Made by a program: the position numbers and the translations under genes
Assembly (NCBI RefSeq): GCF_035825295.1
Contig: NZ_JAYMGI010000002.1
Span: 4,717,001-4,781,000, forward strand
Length of the DNA stretch: 64,000 nt
Reading direction: 5' to 3'
From: Actinacidiphila sp. DG2A-62
GTDB taxonomy: Bacteria; Actinomycetota; Actinomycetes; Streptomycetales; Streptomycetaceae
Shown here: in pieces, positions 1 to 7,073 of the stretch
How positions within the stretch are numbered: position 1 is the first letter of the stretch
Layout of the letters: each line of letters starts with the position of its first letter
Notes under the pieces: model-generated
The model's input: only the letters and a program-made list of their open reading frames with translations
Databases searched by the model: none
What the model was told of the DNA's origin: nothing

Positions 1-1
1 G

Positions 2-1243
2 CGAGGAGCGGCCAGGTTCACCTATGACGACAACGGCCGGCTGGTCAAGACGACGCAGTCGGGCGCGGACGGGTCGAAGTCGAGCATCACGGAGTACTTC
101 TACGACGCGGCCGGGAATCTCATCGCCCGGGACGACGACGGCACGAGCACGCTCTTCCTGGGTGCGGACCAGCTCACGCTGGATCTGGCCGGCAAGGCGA
201 CGTCCGACACCCGTTACTACGCGGTGGCGGGCGCGCCGACCGCGGTCCGCACGGCGAAGGCGGGCAGCAGCGCGACGCGGTTGTCCTTCGAGGCGGCCGA
301 CCCGCACGGTACGGCGCTGACGGACATCACCGCGGACAACACCTCGGTCACCCGCCGCGCGTACACCCCCTTCGGCCAGGACCGCACGGCCGGCGGCAAC
401 CCGTCGACATGGCCCGGTGACCAGGGCTTCGTCGGCGGCACCCCCGACCCCACGACGGGCCTGACCAACCTCGGCGCCCGCGAGTACGACCCGGCCCTGG
501 GCCGCTTCCTGAGCGTGGACCCCGTCCTCGACACCGCCAACGTCCAGTCGCTGAACGGCTACGCCTACGCCGACAACACGCCGGTCGACGCTGCCGACCC
601 ATCGGGTCTGATGCTGGACGGCGGTGGCGACTGCGGACGTCTGGACGACTGCAATGTCGGGGGTCACCCTGCCAGTGACTGCCCGCCGTTCTGCAGCTCG
701 GACGGTCTGGCGCATGGCCCCAGCACGGGCAACGACAACAACAACTCGGCTCCCGGCAGGAGCTCCCACTCCAAGGGTCACCACGGCCACGGGTTCGGGA
801 ACTGGGTGACCTCCCATGCCAGCAAGGTCGGCCACACCATCGGTAGCAGCGCCGACACTGTGAGGTCGTACACCGAAGCGGTTGTCACGACCCCGCGGGT
901 CTGGATCGGCTCGGCGGAAACAGCAGGCAGCCTCCTACTCATGTACGCGGGCGAAACGGGCGCGGAGGCCGGTGCCGCAGCGTGCCTGACCGGCATAGGC
1001 TGCATCGCCGGCGCACCACTGGCGGCAGTGAAGCTCACGGCTCGGGTGGCTCTAGCGCAGAGAAGAATGGAAAAGCATACTAGAGCTATCTGCACGATAA
1101 ATTGGGTGGAGGGGAAAATTACAAAGAAGGAGGCCGTGAGTATGATGGCGCTTTCGTTGATCCCGACACGGGGCGTGGAACTTGGTACGAGGCGAAAGCC
1201 GGGCGATTCTGGGAAGACCTCCCTTCGCGCCGCGGTGGCGTAG
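2..1243 (+). CDS. RHS-repeat core protein, 3' end (5' end outside window)
   Basis: The reading frame is open from the window edge. It shows YD-repeat phrases (FTYDDNGRLVK, TEYFYDAAGNLIAR) and then the RHS core signature: GLTNLGAREYDPALGRFLSVDP followed by LNGYAYADNTPVDAADPSG. RHS and wall-associated proteins build a YD-repeat shell that encloses a C-terminal toxin, which is cleaved off after the core motif. The roughly 210 residues after the core start with a His/Gly/Ser-rich linker and a small-residue segment (TGAEAGAAACLTGIGCIAGAPLAAV). The last 60 residues look like nothing, because the toxin homology continues in another frame (see 1021-1350). The polypeptide encoded here therefore probably lacks a working toxin. 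The lesion and the missing 5' end limit what can be said about secretion or immunity. No immunity gene is recognisable downstream. Confidence 0.85.
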   Translation, partial: RGAARFTYDDNGRLVKTTQSGADGSKSSITEYFYDAAGNLIARDDDGTSTLFLGADQLTLDLAGKATSDTRYYAVAGAPTAVRTAKAGSSATRLSFEAADPHGTALTDITADNTSVTRRAYTPFGQDRTAGGNPSTWPGDQGFVGGTPDPTTGLTNLGAREYDPALGRFLSVDPVLDTANVQSLNGYAYADNTPVDAADPSGLMLDGGGDCGRLDDCNVGGHPASDCPPFCSSDGLAHGPSTGNDNNNSAPGRSSHSKGHHGHGFGNWVTSHASKVGHTIGSSADTVRSYTEAVVTTPRVWIGSAETAGSLLLMYAGETGAEAGAAACLTGIGCIAGAPLAAVKLTARVALAQRRMEKHTRAICTINWVEGKITKKEAVSMMALSLIPTRGVELGTRRKPGDSGKTSLRAAVA

Positions 1244-1350
1244 AACGGTGGAAATCCATCGAAGGGCATAAAGCGCAACTCGCGAGGGATCAAGGGGTTG
1301 ATTTCCGGGTCACATTTTCTGCGTCGTTCGGCAAAGGCCGGAAAGGTAAG
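1021..1350 (+). pseudogene. Frameshifted restriction-endonuclease-fold toxin tip of the RHS protein
   Basis: In frame 1, while the RHS core uses frame 2, the sequence reads GSEAHGSGGSSAEKNGKAY, a TAG stop at 1081-1083, then SYLHDKLGGGENYKEGG, REYDGAFVDPDTGRGTWYEA and KAGRFWEDL, and later HKAQLARDQGVDFRV. This matches the layout of REase-fold polymorphic toxins in RHS tips: an Asp in YDGAF, then a Glu-x-Lys in YEAKAG as the PD-(D/E)xK-type active site. Reaching it from the core needs a frame change near 1020-1060 and read-through of the TAG, so the toxin is not expressed as drawn. It could also be a displaced tip cassette left by recombination. Confidence 0.6.
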
Positions 1351-1353
1351 GCG

Positions 1354-1611
1354 CTAGGAGCGAAGCGACGTGATCGTCCGGTCGAGTTGCGGAGACTTCT
1401 GGTCAGTACGACCATGGCTGGGCGCGCGCAGCGGGGTCATGGGTTGGGTGAGTTGGTCCTCGCCGAGAGTACGATCGGTGGCTCGCAGGTGGTCCCGGGC
1501 CACGGCGCGGGCGAGGTTTTCATGCGCGGCGGTCAGGGGGCGGCAACGCTCCGCGTGGGCATCGCCGGCCAGGCGCTGTGCTGTGCGTGTCGCGATCTGA
1601 GCGCCGACCAA
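1354..1611 (-). pseudogene. Relic of a DUF2637 (SpdB-like) gene, C-terminal part
   Basis: The minus-strand reading contains RPLTAAHENLARAVARDHLR followed by ATDRTLGEDQLTQPMTPLRA. This aligns without gaps to the C-terminus of the DUF2637 protein at 12344-13153 (RPVFVAHENPTRAVVRDHVH, then AAGHTIAEDRLTQIMTALRR), with over half of about 40 positions identical. Only this tail survives. The membrane segments that define the family are absent and the flanking residues are unrelated. DUF2637 proteins are typical passengers of actinomycete integrative elements and plasmids. The relic lies outside the left attachment repeat of the present element, so it probably comes from an earlier element at the same tRNA site. 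Confidence 0.6.
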
Positions 1612-1810
1612 CGGACTTGCCTGCGGGTTCGCGTCCGCAGCGTGGCGCGGCCGTATACCGCGTGTGACGGCGCACCGTTGTACCTCGCGTTGCAGGTCAC
1701 TAAAAGTGCGTTCCGCTCTTCACGGCCGTCCCTAGCTGATATTCGGTCCACTGACCGTCTGGTGAGGTGTGCGAGTGGCACGCTACCTCTGAATCGGTCC
1801 AGGAAATGGC

Positions 1811-1839
1811 AAAGCCCCAAGTCCATGACCTGGGGCTTT
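1811..1839 (-). terminator. Original terminator of the tRNA-Gly gene, displaced with attL
   Basis: The arms aaagcccca (1811-1819) and tggggcttt (1831-1839) are perfectly complementary around a short loop. The hairpin lies just beyond the truncated tRNA copy and is nearly identical to the hairpin at 17348-17375 beside the intact tRNA. It is therefore the chromosomal terminator that followed the tRNA before integration. Confidence 0.7.
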
Positions 1840-1844
1840 CTTTA

Positions 1845-1888
1845 TGGAGCGGATGACGGGAATCGAACCCGCGCTCTGAGCTTGGGAA
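1845..1888 (-). repeat. attL: duplicated 3' half of tRNA-Gly(CCC)
   Basis: These 44 bases are identical to 17381-17424, the stretch from the CCA end through the T arm to the anticodon loop of the intact tRNA on the minus strand. Identity ends at the anticodon loop and the D arm and acceptor 5' strand are missing, so this copy is not a working tRNA. This is the expected scar when an element integrates into a tRNA 3' end and restores the gene with its own copy. Confidence 0.9.
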
Positions 1889-2022
1889 TCACGGGGCTCC
1901 GGGCTTGCTATGCTGACGCTGACCTGCGAGAACGGTGGCTGTTCGGGACTCTGACGAGGGCTATCAGCGCCCCTGATTGACCGCGGTTCACTGCCCTAGC
2001 GGGCACGCTTCGGGCACGGTCG

Positions 2023-2247
2023 TCATACGAGCCGCCAGCGCCAGCACCATGGTTCAACGTCGCCGGCTGGGTGATCCGCCTGGCCTGTGGCTCGTCGGAG
2101 ACCGAGACTATCTCCGTCCATCCACACCTGATCTCCCGGCATGAGGAACAGTGGTTGGTCAAGCCGGAAGATCCAGTCAGGATCGAACCGCACCTCGTTG
2201 AGCAACAGCATCCGTGGTGCCGTTGCGGGTTCGCCCAAGACCCTCAT
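2023..2247 (-). CDS. Hypothetical small protein (74 aa)
   Basis: This short frame reads MRVLGEPATAPRMLLLNEVR, then FDPDWIFRLDQPLFLMPGDQ and VWMDGDSLG. It is acidic, with many Trp, Leu and Pro. The ATG at 2247 follows a GATGAGG-type ribosome binding site. A TATGAT hexamer close upstream lies too near to be a normal -10 element. I do not recognise the family. The opposite strand is also open over much of the stretch (2071-2346), so the choice of strand rests on the better start context and the protein-like composition. Its position just inside attL makes it element cargo if it is real. Confidence 0.35.
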   Translation of the reverse strand: MRVLGEPATAPRMLLLNEVRFDPDWIFRLDQPLFLMPGDQVWMDGDSLGLRRATGQADHPAGDVEPWCWRWRLV

Positions 2248-2450
2248 GGCCTCATCATATACCGCCCGCGTGCCCCGAGGGCTCCGCCTCACAAGGGCGG
2301 ACGTGGTCGTCGGGACGCAGAGCTATCCGCATCGTGGCGCCAATAGGAAACCGCGGAACTTGCACCTTCATCTGAGACACGTTGACTCTACGCAGAGTAG
2401 GACAACCTTTCCTGACGTCGTTCTGGCTTACTCCCTTTGCCCCACCCCTC

Positions 2451-2598
2451 CTCCCATCCCGTCTGCCGTCGGCCCGCACTCTTGTGGAGCGGGCGTGGCT
2501 CAGGGCGTCAAGGTGGAGCGCGCCACTGTACGAACGACCTTGACGCCCTGAGCCATGACTGCTCGGCTTGCCCGGGTCGACGGCAGGCGGGATGGGAG
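2451..2598. repeat. Long nested inverted repeat in a gene-free stretch
   Basis: The inner arms 2496-2514 and 2537-2555 (tggctcagggcgtcaaggt and its exact complement) give a 19-bp perfect stem with a 22-nt loop. The outer arms 2451-2476 and 2573-2598 are complementary at 24 of 26 positions. The structure could fold as a roughly 148-nt hairpin with an interior loop. No T-run follows on either side, so it is not a typical terminator. It could be a replication or transfer structure (single-strand origin, nick region) or a small palindromic mobile element. The surrounding 2248-2960 holds no gene I can support. Confidence 0.6.
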
Positions 2599-2960
2599 CT
2601 CCCGCACCCCACCACGACGAACGTGCGGTCGCCGGCCGGGCCTGGTTCATCTCGGAGCCGGAGTGCCCCCCTGCCGGAGGCATCGTCTTGACCTCGACTG
2701 TGCGGTATCACCTCATGCCGGCGGCTTCCCCGGTGCGGGCGCGCGCGGTGCCGGCCGGGCCGAGCGGGGCGGAGACAGGAGCGACGGCGCGGCCGGGCGC
2801 CGGACGCGCGCCCGGCGGAGCGGCAGCGACGCCGGGTGCCTTGAACTCGTAGAGAGGGTTGTTACTCGCTGCTGGGTGGGGCTGCGTGTGAGTCGGGGCA
2901 AGGGTGGGCCCCGGTCGGTGTGGGGGTTGGGGTGGCCGGGGCCCTGGTTGTGGTGGGTGG

Positions 2961-3398
2961 TTAGGCGGTGTGGCGGTTGGTCCAGTCCTGGCGGGCGGCG
3001 GTCAGGGCGGGGCGGACGGTGTGGTCGAGGTGGTCGGCCTGGGCGCGGAGTTGGGTGGCGAGGGTGGCGAGCTGCTCGGGGTCCAGGTTGAGGAACCAGT
3101 AGTCGTCGATGAGCTGGAGGTTGACGACCGGCTGTCGCGAGGCCGGGTCTTCGCTGTAGGGGGCGCAGTCGATGCTTCCGCAGAGGATGACGGCGCCGAT
3201 GCCGGGGTCGTCGTCGGTGACGGAGACGGTCACGCTCTGGCCGGGGAACGGCTGGTGGTGGTTGATGCCGGCCAGCTCGGTGCCGAGGTGCTGCGGCGGG
3301 ATGCCGGTGGTGCTCGGGTCGTCCTCGGCCCAGGCCGGGAGGTGGCCGGTGGTGGTGTAGCCGTTGGTCGTGGTGATGCTCCACGTGGACCGGGTGGG
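2961..3398 (-). pseudogene. DUF6907-type protein with broken 5' end
   Basis: From 3398 leftward the minus frame reads STWSITTTNGYTTTGHLPAW, then AEDDPSTTGIPPQHLG and INHHQPFPGQSVTVSV, a CGSIDCAPYSED block, PVVNLQLIDDYWFLNLDPEQ and LRAQADHLDHTVRPALTAAR. This is the full pattern of a small actinomycete family (DUF6907) common as cargo of integrative elements. A TGA at 3399-3401 closes the frame just before the family's usual start, and no ATG or GTG precedes the TTTNGY block. The first available start is GTG at 3233, which would drop the N-terminal half. Either the 5' end is lost, or a 90-residue stub is made. Function of the family is unknown. Confidence 0.6.
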
Positions 3399-3564
3399 TC
3401 AGGGCGTGTTGGATGCGGGCGATCGTCCACAGGCTGTGGGCAACCCCGGAAGCGGAAGGATGAGGCCGTAGGAGCAGGCGCCGCGCCAGGCACCGCGCCG
3501 GACATCCCGCGGGGCGCCGAGCCCAGCGTCGATCCCGCCCCCGTACCGCCCCGCCCGTCGCGGA

Positions 3565-3906
3565 TCATGAAACGCCCCGCCCGGGCGTGAGGTGCGCGGT
3601 CACGGTGCGCCCGTGCCGGTCGCCGCGCGTCTCGACGTGGTGCGCGAGCGCGGCGACCATCGCCAGCCCCCGGCCGTGGATGTCGTCCGCGCCGGGGTGC
3701 TCGACGATCGGCGCGGTCTTCGTGCCCCCGGAGTCGGTCACCGAGATCGACACCACCGCGGCGGACACGGCCACGCTGACGTGGAACGTCACGGCAGCCC
3801 CGGCTGCCCCGCCGCCGGCCGCCTCCGCCGAACCGGCCGCGCCGTCCCCGCTGCTCGAGGTGTTCGGTACTCCGGCCGAAGAGCCGGTCGGAGTACCGCC
3901 TGATCA
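3565..3906 (-). pseudogene. Truncated HATPase (anti-sigma-type kinase) fragment
   Basis: The C-terminal half of a histidine-kinase-like ATPase is clear: VSISVTDSGG, then DDIHGRGLAMVAALAHHVET and GRTVTAHL. The D-S-G-G and G-R-G-L blocks are the G1/G2 nucleotide-binding boxes of RsbW-like ATPases. The preceding N box (an E-L-x-x-N-A helix) is missing. In its place is a Gly/Ala/Ser-rich stretch, and a stop codon closes the frame at 3904-3906. The fragment therefore could not bind ATP normally. A frame starting at ATG 3967 overlaps the 5' end in another phase and gives no recognisable family. The insertion sequence just upstream and its unrelated right flank indicate rearrangement here. Confidence 0.6.
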
Positions 3907-4036
3907 CGTCGAGGTCCATGAGCCCCGTCGCCGAATGCAGACTTTGCGCTACCGGTAGAAATTTCATCTAGGGGCTGTCCCGTAAATGATCTTTGGATCA
4001 CCTCGGGCGTGCTTGGCCGCCGTGTGTCCCGCTCGT

Positions 4037-4795
4037 TTATCCGGCGACAGCGAGGTTGTGCAGGCGGGCGACGCCGCGCATGGCGTGGTGGACTCCGTCG
4101 CCTTTGAGGCGGCAGTCGCGGAGGATCTTCCAGGTCTTCATGCGGGCGAAGGTGTGCTCGACGCGGGCCCGGACCTGTTTGTGGAACTTGTTGTGTTCTT
4201 GCTTCCAGTCGGGCAGTTCCTCGCCCTTACGGCGGCGGTGAGGCATCACGAGGCCAGTGCCCGGGTAGCCACCGTCGGCGATCGTCATGGTGTTGCCGAC
4301 GGCGGCCTTGGCCCCGGACTCCTCCCAGGCTTTGCAGTCATTGCGGTTGCCGGGAAGCGGTCGGCCGACCACGACGATGAGCCGGGTGTCGGCGTCGATG
4401 ACAACCTGGTGGTTCGTAAAGTAGCGGTAGTTCTTCGACTGCTCGGCGACGGTATGGTCGCGAGTGGGCACCAGGGTGCCGTCCACGATGAGCACGGCGT
4501 CCTTGGCGAACCGCTTGCGGGGCTGGAGCGCGAGCATGGGACCGAGATGGTCGATCACACGGTCCGCCGCGGACTTCGACACCCCGAAAAGCGGCGCGAG
4601 CTGGCGCAATGTCAAGTTAGTGCGTCAGTACGCCGCGACCAGCAGCGCCCGGTCCTCCAAGGACAGGCCCCATGGCCGACCCTTGCGGACCACGTCCGCA
4701 CCGTCGCGCCGCAGCACAGTCACCAGCTTCCCGAAGGCACGCGGACTCAGCCCGGTGAACGGGGCTATCCAGGACGGCTCCGACGCCGTGATCAC
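4037..4795 (-). pseudogene. IS5-family DDE transposase, interrupted by TGA
   Basis: The frame from GTG 4795 reads WIAPFTGLSPRAFGKLVTVL, then WGLSLEDRALLVAAY, a TGA (4625-4627), and RTNLTLRQLAPLFGVSKSAA. After that come VLIVDGTLVPTRDH (first Asp), VVIDADTRLIVVV, MTIADGGYPGTG (second Asp region), FHKQVRARVEHTFARMKTWK (the Glu region) and a C-terminus at LHNLAVAG. Family members have Trp between the Tyr and the RTNLT stretch, so a TGG to TGA change explains the stop. The DDE core itself is complete downstream and could in principle be translated from an internal start such as the TTG of TLRQL. It is probably inactive. Confidence 0.8.
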
Positions 4796-4827
4796 ACCAG
4801 CCACGCCGTGATCACACCAGCCACGCC
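4788..4827. repeat. Two tandem copies of a 20-bp unit at the transposase 5' end
   Basis: The unit gtgatcacaccagccacgcc occurs at 4788-4807 and 4808-4827, followed by a diverged third copy starting gggatcatcgcaccag. The first copy overlaps the presumed GTG start of the transposase, so copy number could alter the start region or the promoter. Confidence 0.75.
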
Positions 4828-4875
4828 GGGATCATCGCACCAGCCCGGCGTGCCTCCCCAGCACCCCTCCCGGCC

Positions 4876-5235
4876 TCAGCGGAACTCGTGGACCACCTGG
4901 ATTTCGCCGACGATGTGGGCATTGAAGTCGTCCAGCTCCTCGGCCGGAACCCAGAGCTCAAGGATCGTCTGCCCGCCAGCCTGCTGGACGGGATACCGGC
5001 TCAAGAACTCCGACTCGACCTCGAAACGAGTGACGAAGCCTGCGTCGTCGTGCCTCACGTTCCAGTCCCGGGCGATCCTGATCGCGTAGTCCTCGTTCAG
5101 GACCGGGTAGAAGATCGGCTGCTCGGGCAGCCGGGGCGGCCACGCACGCCAGTCCAGCTCCCGAACCAGATCCAGCTTTTTGGGGCCGGTGGGGCGCCAC
5201 AGGGTCGTCGTTGCTTGCCGGCTGGTCATGGGCAT
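4876..5235 (-). CDS. Passenger gene of the IS: ADP-ribosylation/crystallin J1-type small protein
   Basis: The 119-residue protein reads MPMTSRQATTTLWRPTGPKK, then DWRAWPPRLPEQPIFYPVLN, EDYAIRIARDWNVR, FVTRFEVESEFLSRYPVQQA and ELWVPAEELDDFNAHIVGEI. This pattern (TTLWRPTGP, WPPRLP-QPIFYPV, WVPAEEL-FN-IVG) is a widespread actinomycete family usually labelled ADP-ribosylation/crystallin J1. Its function is not established, and the label implies only a fold guess. It lies between the transposase and the right inverted repeat, on the same strand, within the insertion sequence. ATG 5235 follows an AGAGAG sequence. ATG 5229 is an alternative start. It does not look like a transposition gene and is probably carried cargo. 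Confidence 0.75.
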   Translation of the reverse strand: MPMTSRQATTTLWRPTGPKKLDLVRELDWRAWPPRLPEQPIFYPVLNEDYAIRIARDWNVRHDDAGFVTRFEVESEFLSRYPVQQAGGQTILELWVPAEELDDFNAHIVGEIQVVHEFR

Positions 5236-5362
5236 CGCTCTCTGGACATAGGCCGCTGGTATGGCGGGTCGAGAGACCGGACGATACCGGCACCGCGAAC
5301 TCAGTAGCCACGCAGTTTCCGTCGCCTCGGCAGCTCCGCGACCAACAGTTACGGGACAGCGC

Positions 5363-6901
5363 CTAGCGGAAGATCTGCTCGATTCCGAAGACGAGTTGGT
5401 GGGCTTGGGGCCGTCCGGCGTCGATGAAGACGTCGCAGATTTCCCGCAGGGCGGTGAGGTTCTCCGGTGTGTGCAGGATGCTTCTGTGGTCGGCGAGGAT
5501 GCGTTCCACAAACTTTACGCAGGTTCCCAGGCCCATCGGGTCCATGGTGTATCCGTCTTGTGTGCCGGCCTTTTTGATGATGTCGCGGATCGTCAGGAGA
5601 GCTTTTTGTGGGCGGTGGTCGGTGACGTATTCGTAGATCTCGACCAGGTGGTGGGTGACGGGTGCAGCCGGGACCTGCGCCAGGATCTGGATCACTGGGT
5701 CGGCTTCGTCGACGAGCCTGACTTGGTCCGATGTGAGGGGTGTGGCTTCCCGGTCGATGGCTCCGCTGCCGGAGTAGAGCTGGAAGGCGATGGCGTCGAG
5801 CAGTTGCAGTTCGGCTTTCAGCTGCTTTTTCTCGCTGTCGGTGAGCTGGTCTGCGCGCCTGATCGCTTCTTGTGCCGAGCGGAGTGTCGGCTCGGCGAGC
5901 TCGTGCATGAAATCTAGGGCGCGCTTGCGGATGGCGGGGTCATTGTGGGTGAGAGCCTCTTGAGAGCGGAGTATGTGGAGGGAGCTTGACCAGGTGCTTT
6001 GCCCGGGCCAGTTGCCGATCATCTGATCGAGTAGCGTTCTGGCTTCTGGCATGGCGTCATAGACCCAGAGAAGTGCGGCAACGGTCGCGCAGGTGGAGGT
6101 CGCGGACTCGGGAGTTTCGCTTGGGTTCACGCGAGCCGCAATGTGGGCGATGAGCCGTGTGCCTCGGTGTCGGTCGCCCATGCGCAAGCCCGCGGCCTCG
6201 ACTGTCGCGCTCAGGACGGCGTCGTCCGATTCCTGCTGGGCGAGCAGTTCGAGGAGCTTCCAGGCTGTGTCCGGGTCGCTGCGTGCGACGAATGGTGCTG
6301 TTTTGGCGGTGGTGTGCCGGATCTGTCCGACAGGGTCCGCAGCGAGCTCGAGGATCGCCTCTCCTACCTGCGTGGTGTAGTGGTCGGGCGCTAGGCATAG
6401 CTGCCCGAGTCCACGGGCTGCCTCGGTGCGCGGGCCTTGCGGGATGGACATGGTGTAGCCCGCGTTCTGATCCGTCGGCTCAGGACGCGGGGTGCCTTTC
6501 AGTGACAACAGGATGGACCGGGCGTGGCCCAGGGCTGATGGCGGTGCTTGGGTGGTGCGTGTCCAGATCTCGGCTGCCTCGGCCATGAGGTCCTCTGCTT
6601 CGCTGCGCAATGCTACGGAGGATGCCTGGCCTAGTGCTGCCTGAAGCGCGGTGACGGCCGGGACGCAGGAAGTGATCTCTCGGAGAAGCGCGATCATGAC
6701 GTGCACGTCCGTGCTGTCGGGGAGATTGCTCAGACGTACAGGCGAGCGGAGCACGGCCGCGGCAGCCAGCAGCGGCAAGGCGGCGTTCTTCGAGCCGTCG
6801 ACGGTCGCTGTACCGGTGAGCGGCGGACCAGGGCGGATGGCGATGACTTCAGCGGCCGTGGTCCGCGCGGTGCCCCGGGGATTGAGGCGCTGCGGTTCCA
6901 T
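5363..6901 (-). CDS. Chimeric protein: MurA N-terminal fragment fused to HEAT-repeat-like protein
   Basis: ATG 6901 follows GGAGG by 7 nt and gives 512 residues. Residues about 17-75 match the N-terminus of UDP-GlcNAc enolpyruvyl transferase: PGPPLTGTATVDGSKNAALP, LLAAAAVLRSPVRLSNLPDS, TDVHVMIALLRE. The SKNAAL lysine aligns with the conserved substrate-binding lysine of MurA. The homology stops there and the catalytic Cys loop and second lobe are absent. The remainder is helical and repeat-like (TEAARGLGQLC, AILELAADPVGQIRHTTAKT, WKLLELLAQQESDDAVLSAT), resembling HEAT/armadillo proteins. It lies divergent from an XRE-TPR regulator. The likely origin is a deletion joining the 5' end of a murA-like gene to another gene. 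The long open frame argues that the chimera is translated. Its function is unknown. Confidence 0.7.
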   Translation of the reverse strand: MEPQRLNPRGTARTTAAEVIAIRPGPPLTGTATVDGSKNAALPLLAAAAVLRSPVRLSNLPDSTDVHVMIALLREITSCVPAVTALQAALGQASSVALRSEAEDLMAEAAEIWTRTTQAPPSALGHARSILLSLKGTPRPEPTDQNAGYTMSIPQGPRTEAARGLGQLCLAPDHYTTQVGEAILELAADPVGQIRHTTAKTAPFVARSDPDTAWKLLELLAQQESDDAVLSATVEAAGLRMGDRHRGTRLIAHIAARVNPSETPESATSTCATVAALLWVYDAMPEARTLLDQMIGNWPGQSTWSSSLHILRSQEALTHNDPAIRKRALDFMHELAEPTLRSAQEAIRRADQLTDSEKKQLKAELQLLDAIAFQLYSGSGAIDREATPLTSDQVRLVDEADPVIQILAQVPAAPVTHHLVEIYEYVTDHRPQKALLTIRDIIKKAGTQDGYTMDPMGLGTCVKFVERILADHRSILHTPENLTALREICDVFIDAGRPQAHQLVFGIEQIFR

Positions 6902-7073
6902 GCGGGACCTCCAGGATGGGTATGGCTCACCACGAAACCGTCGATCGGGCCTGCCACTCCACCTGACCTGCCGGTGCTGCATGGGCTATGCAGATCCCGC
7001 ATGGGAGGTGGGCGAGGTGTTCCCGAGATCTGCTCAACGGGCAGGATCGGCGACGGCGGAGGGAGCCGCGCGT

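Larger units (their letters stand above)
3973..5362 (-). mobile_element. IS5-family insertion sequence with a passenger gene
   Basis: The terminal inverted repeats are gggctgtcccgtaa (3973-3986) and the complement of ttacgggacagcgc (5349-5362), with one mismatch in 14. CTAG flanks both sides (3969-3972 and 5363-5366) as a 4-bp target duplication, typical of the CTAG-targeting branch of the IS5 family. Inside are a transposase with DDE_Tnp_4 features (interrupted) and a second, unrelated ORF. The insertion abuts the MurA-HEAT gene so that the right-hand CTAG supplies that gene's TAG stop. At 1.39 kb it is longer than the 0.85 kb usual for single-transposase members, and the passenger explains the difference. 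Confidence 0.8.

Noticed and set aside
2555..3091. Plus-strand ORF of 178 aa
   Set aside because: Gly/Arg/Trp low complexity in a GC-rich stretch, opposite the DUF6907-type gene.
2713..3384. Minus-strand ORF of 223 aa and its plus-strand partners
   Set aside because: Arg/Pro/His-rich shadow of the DUF6907-type frame, with no conserved pattern.
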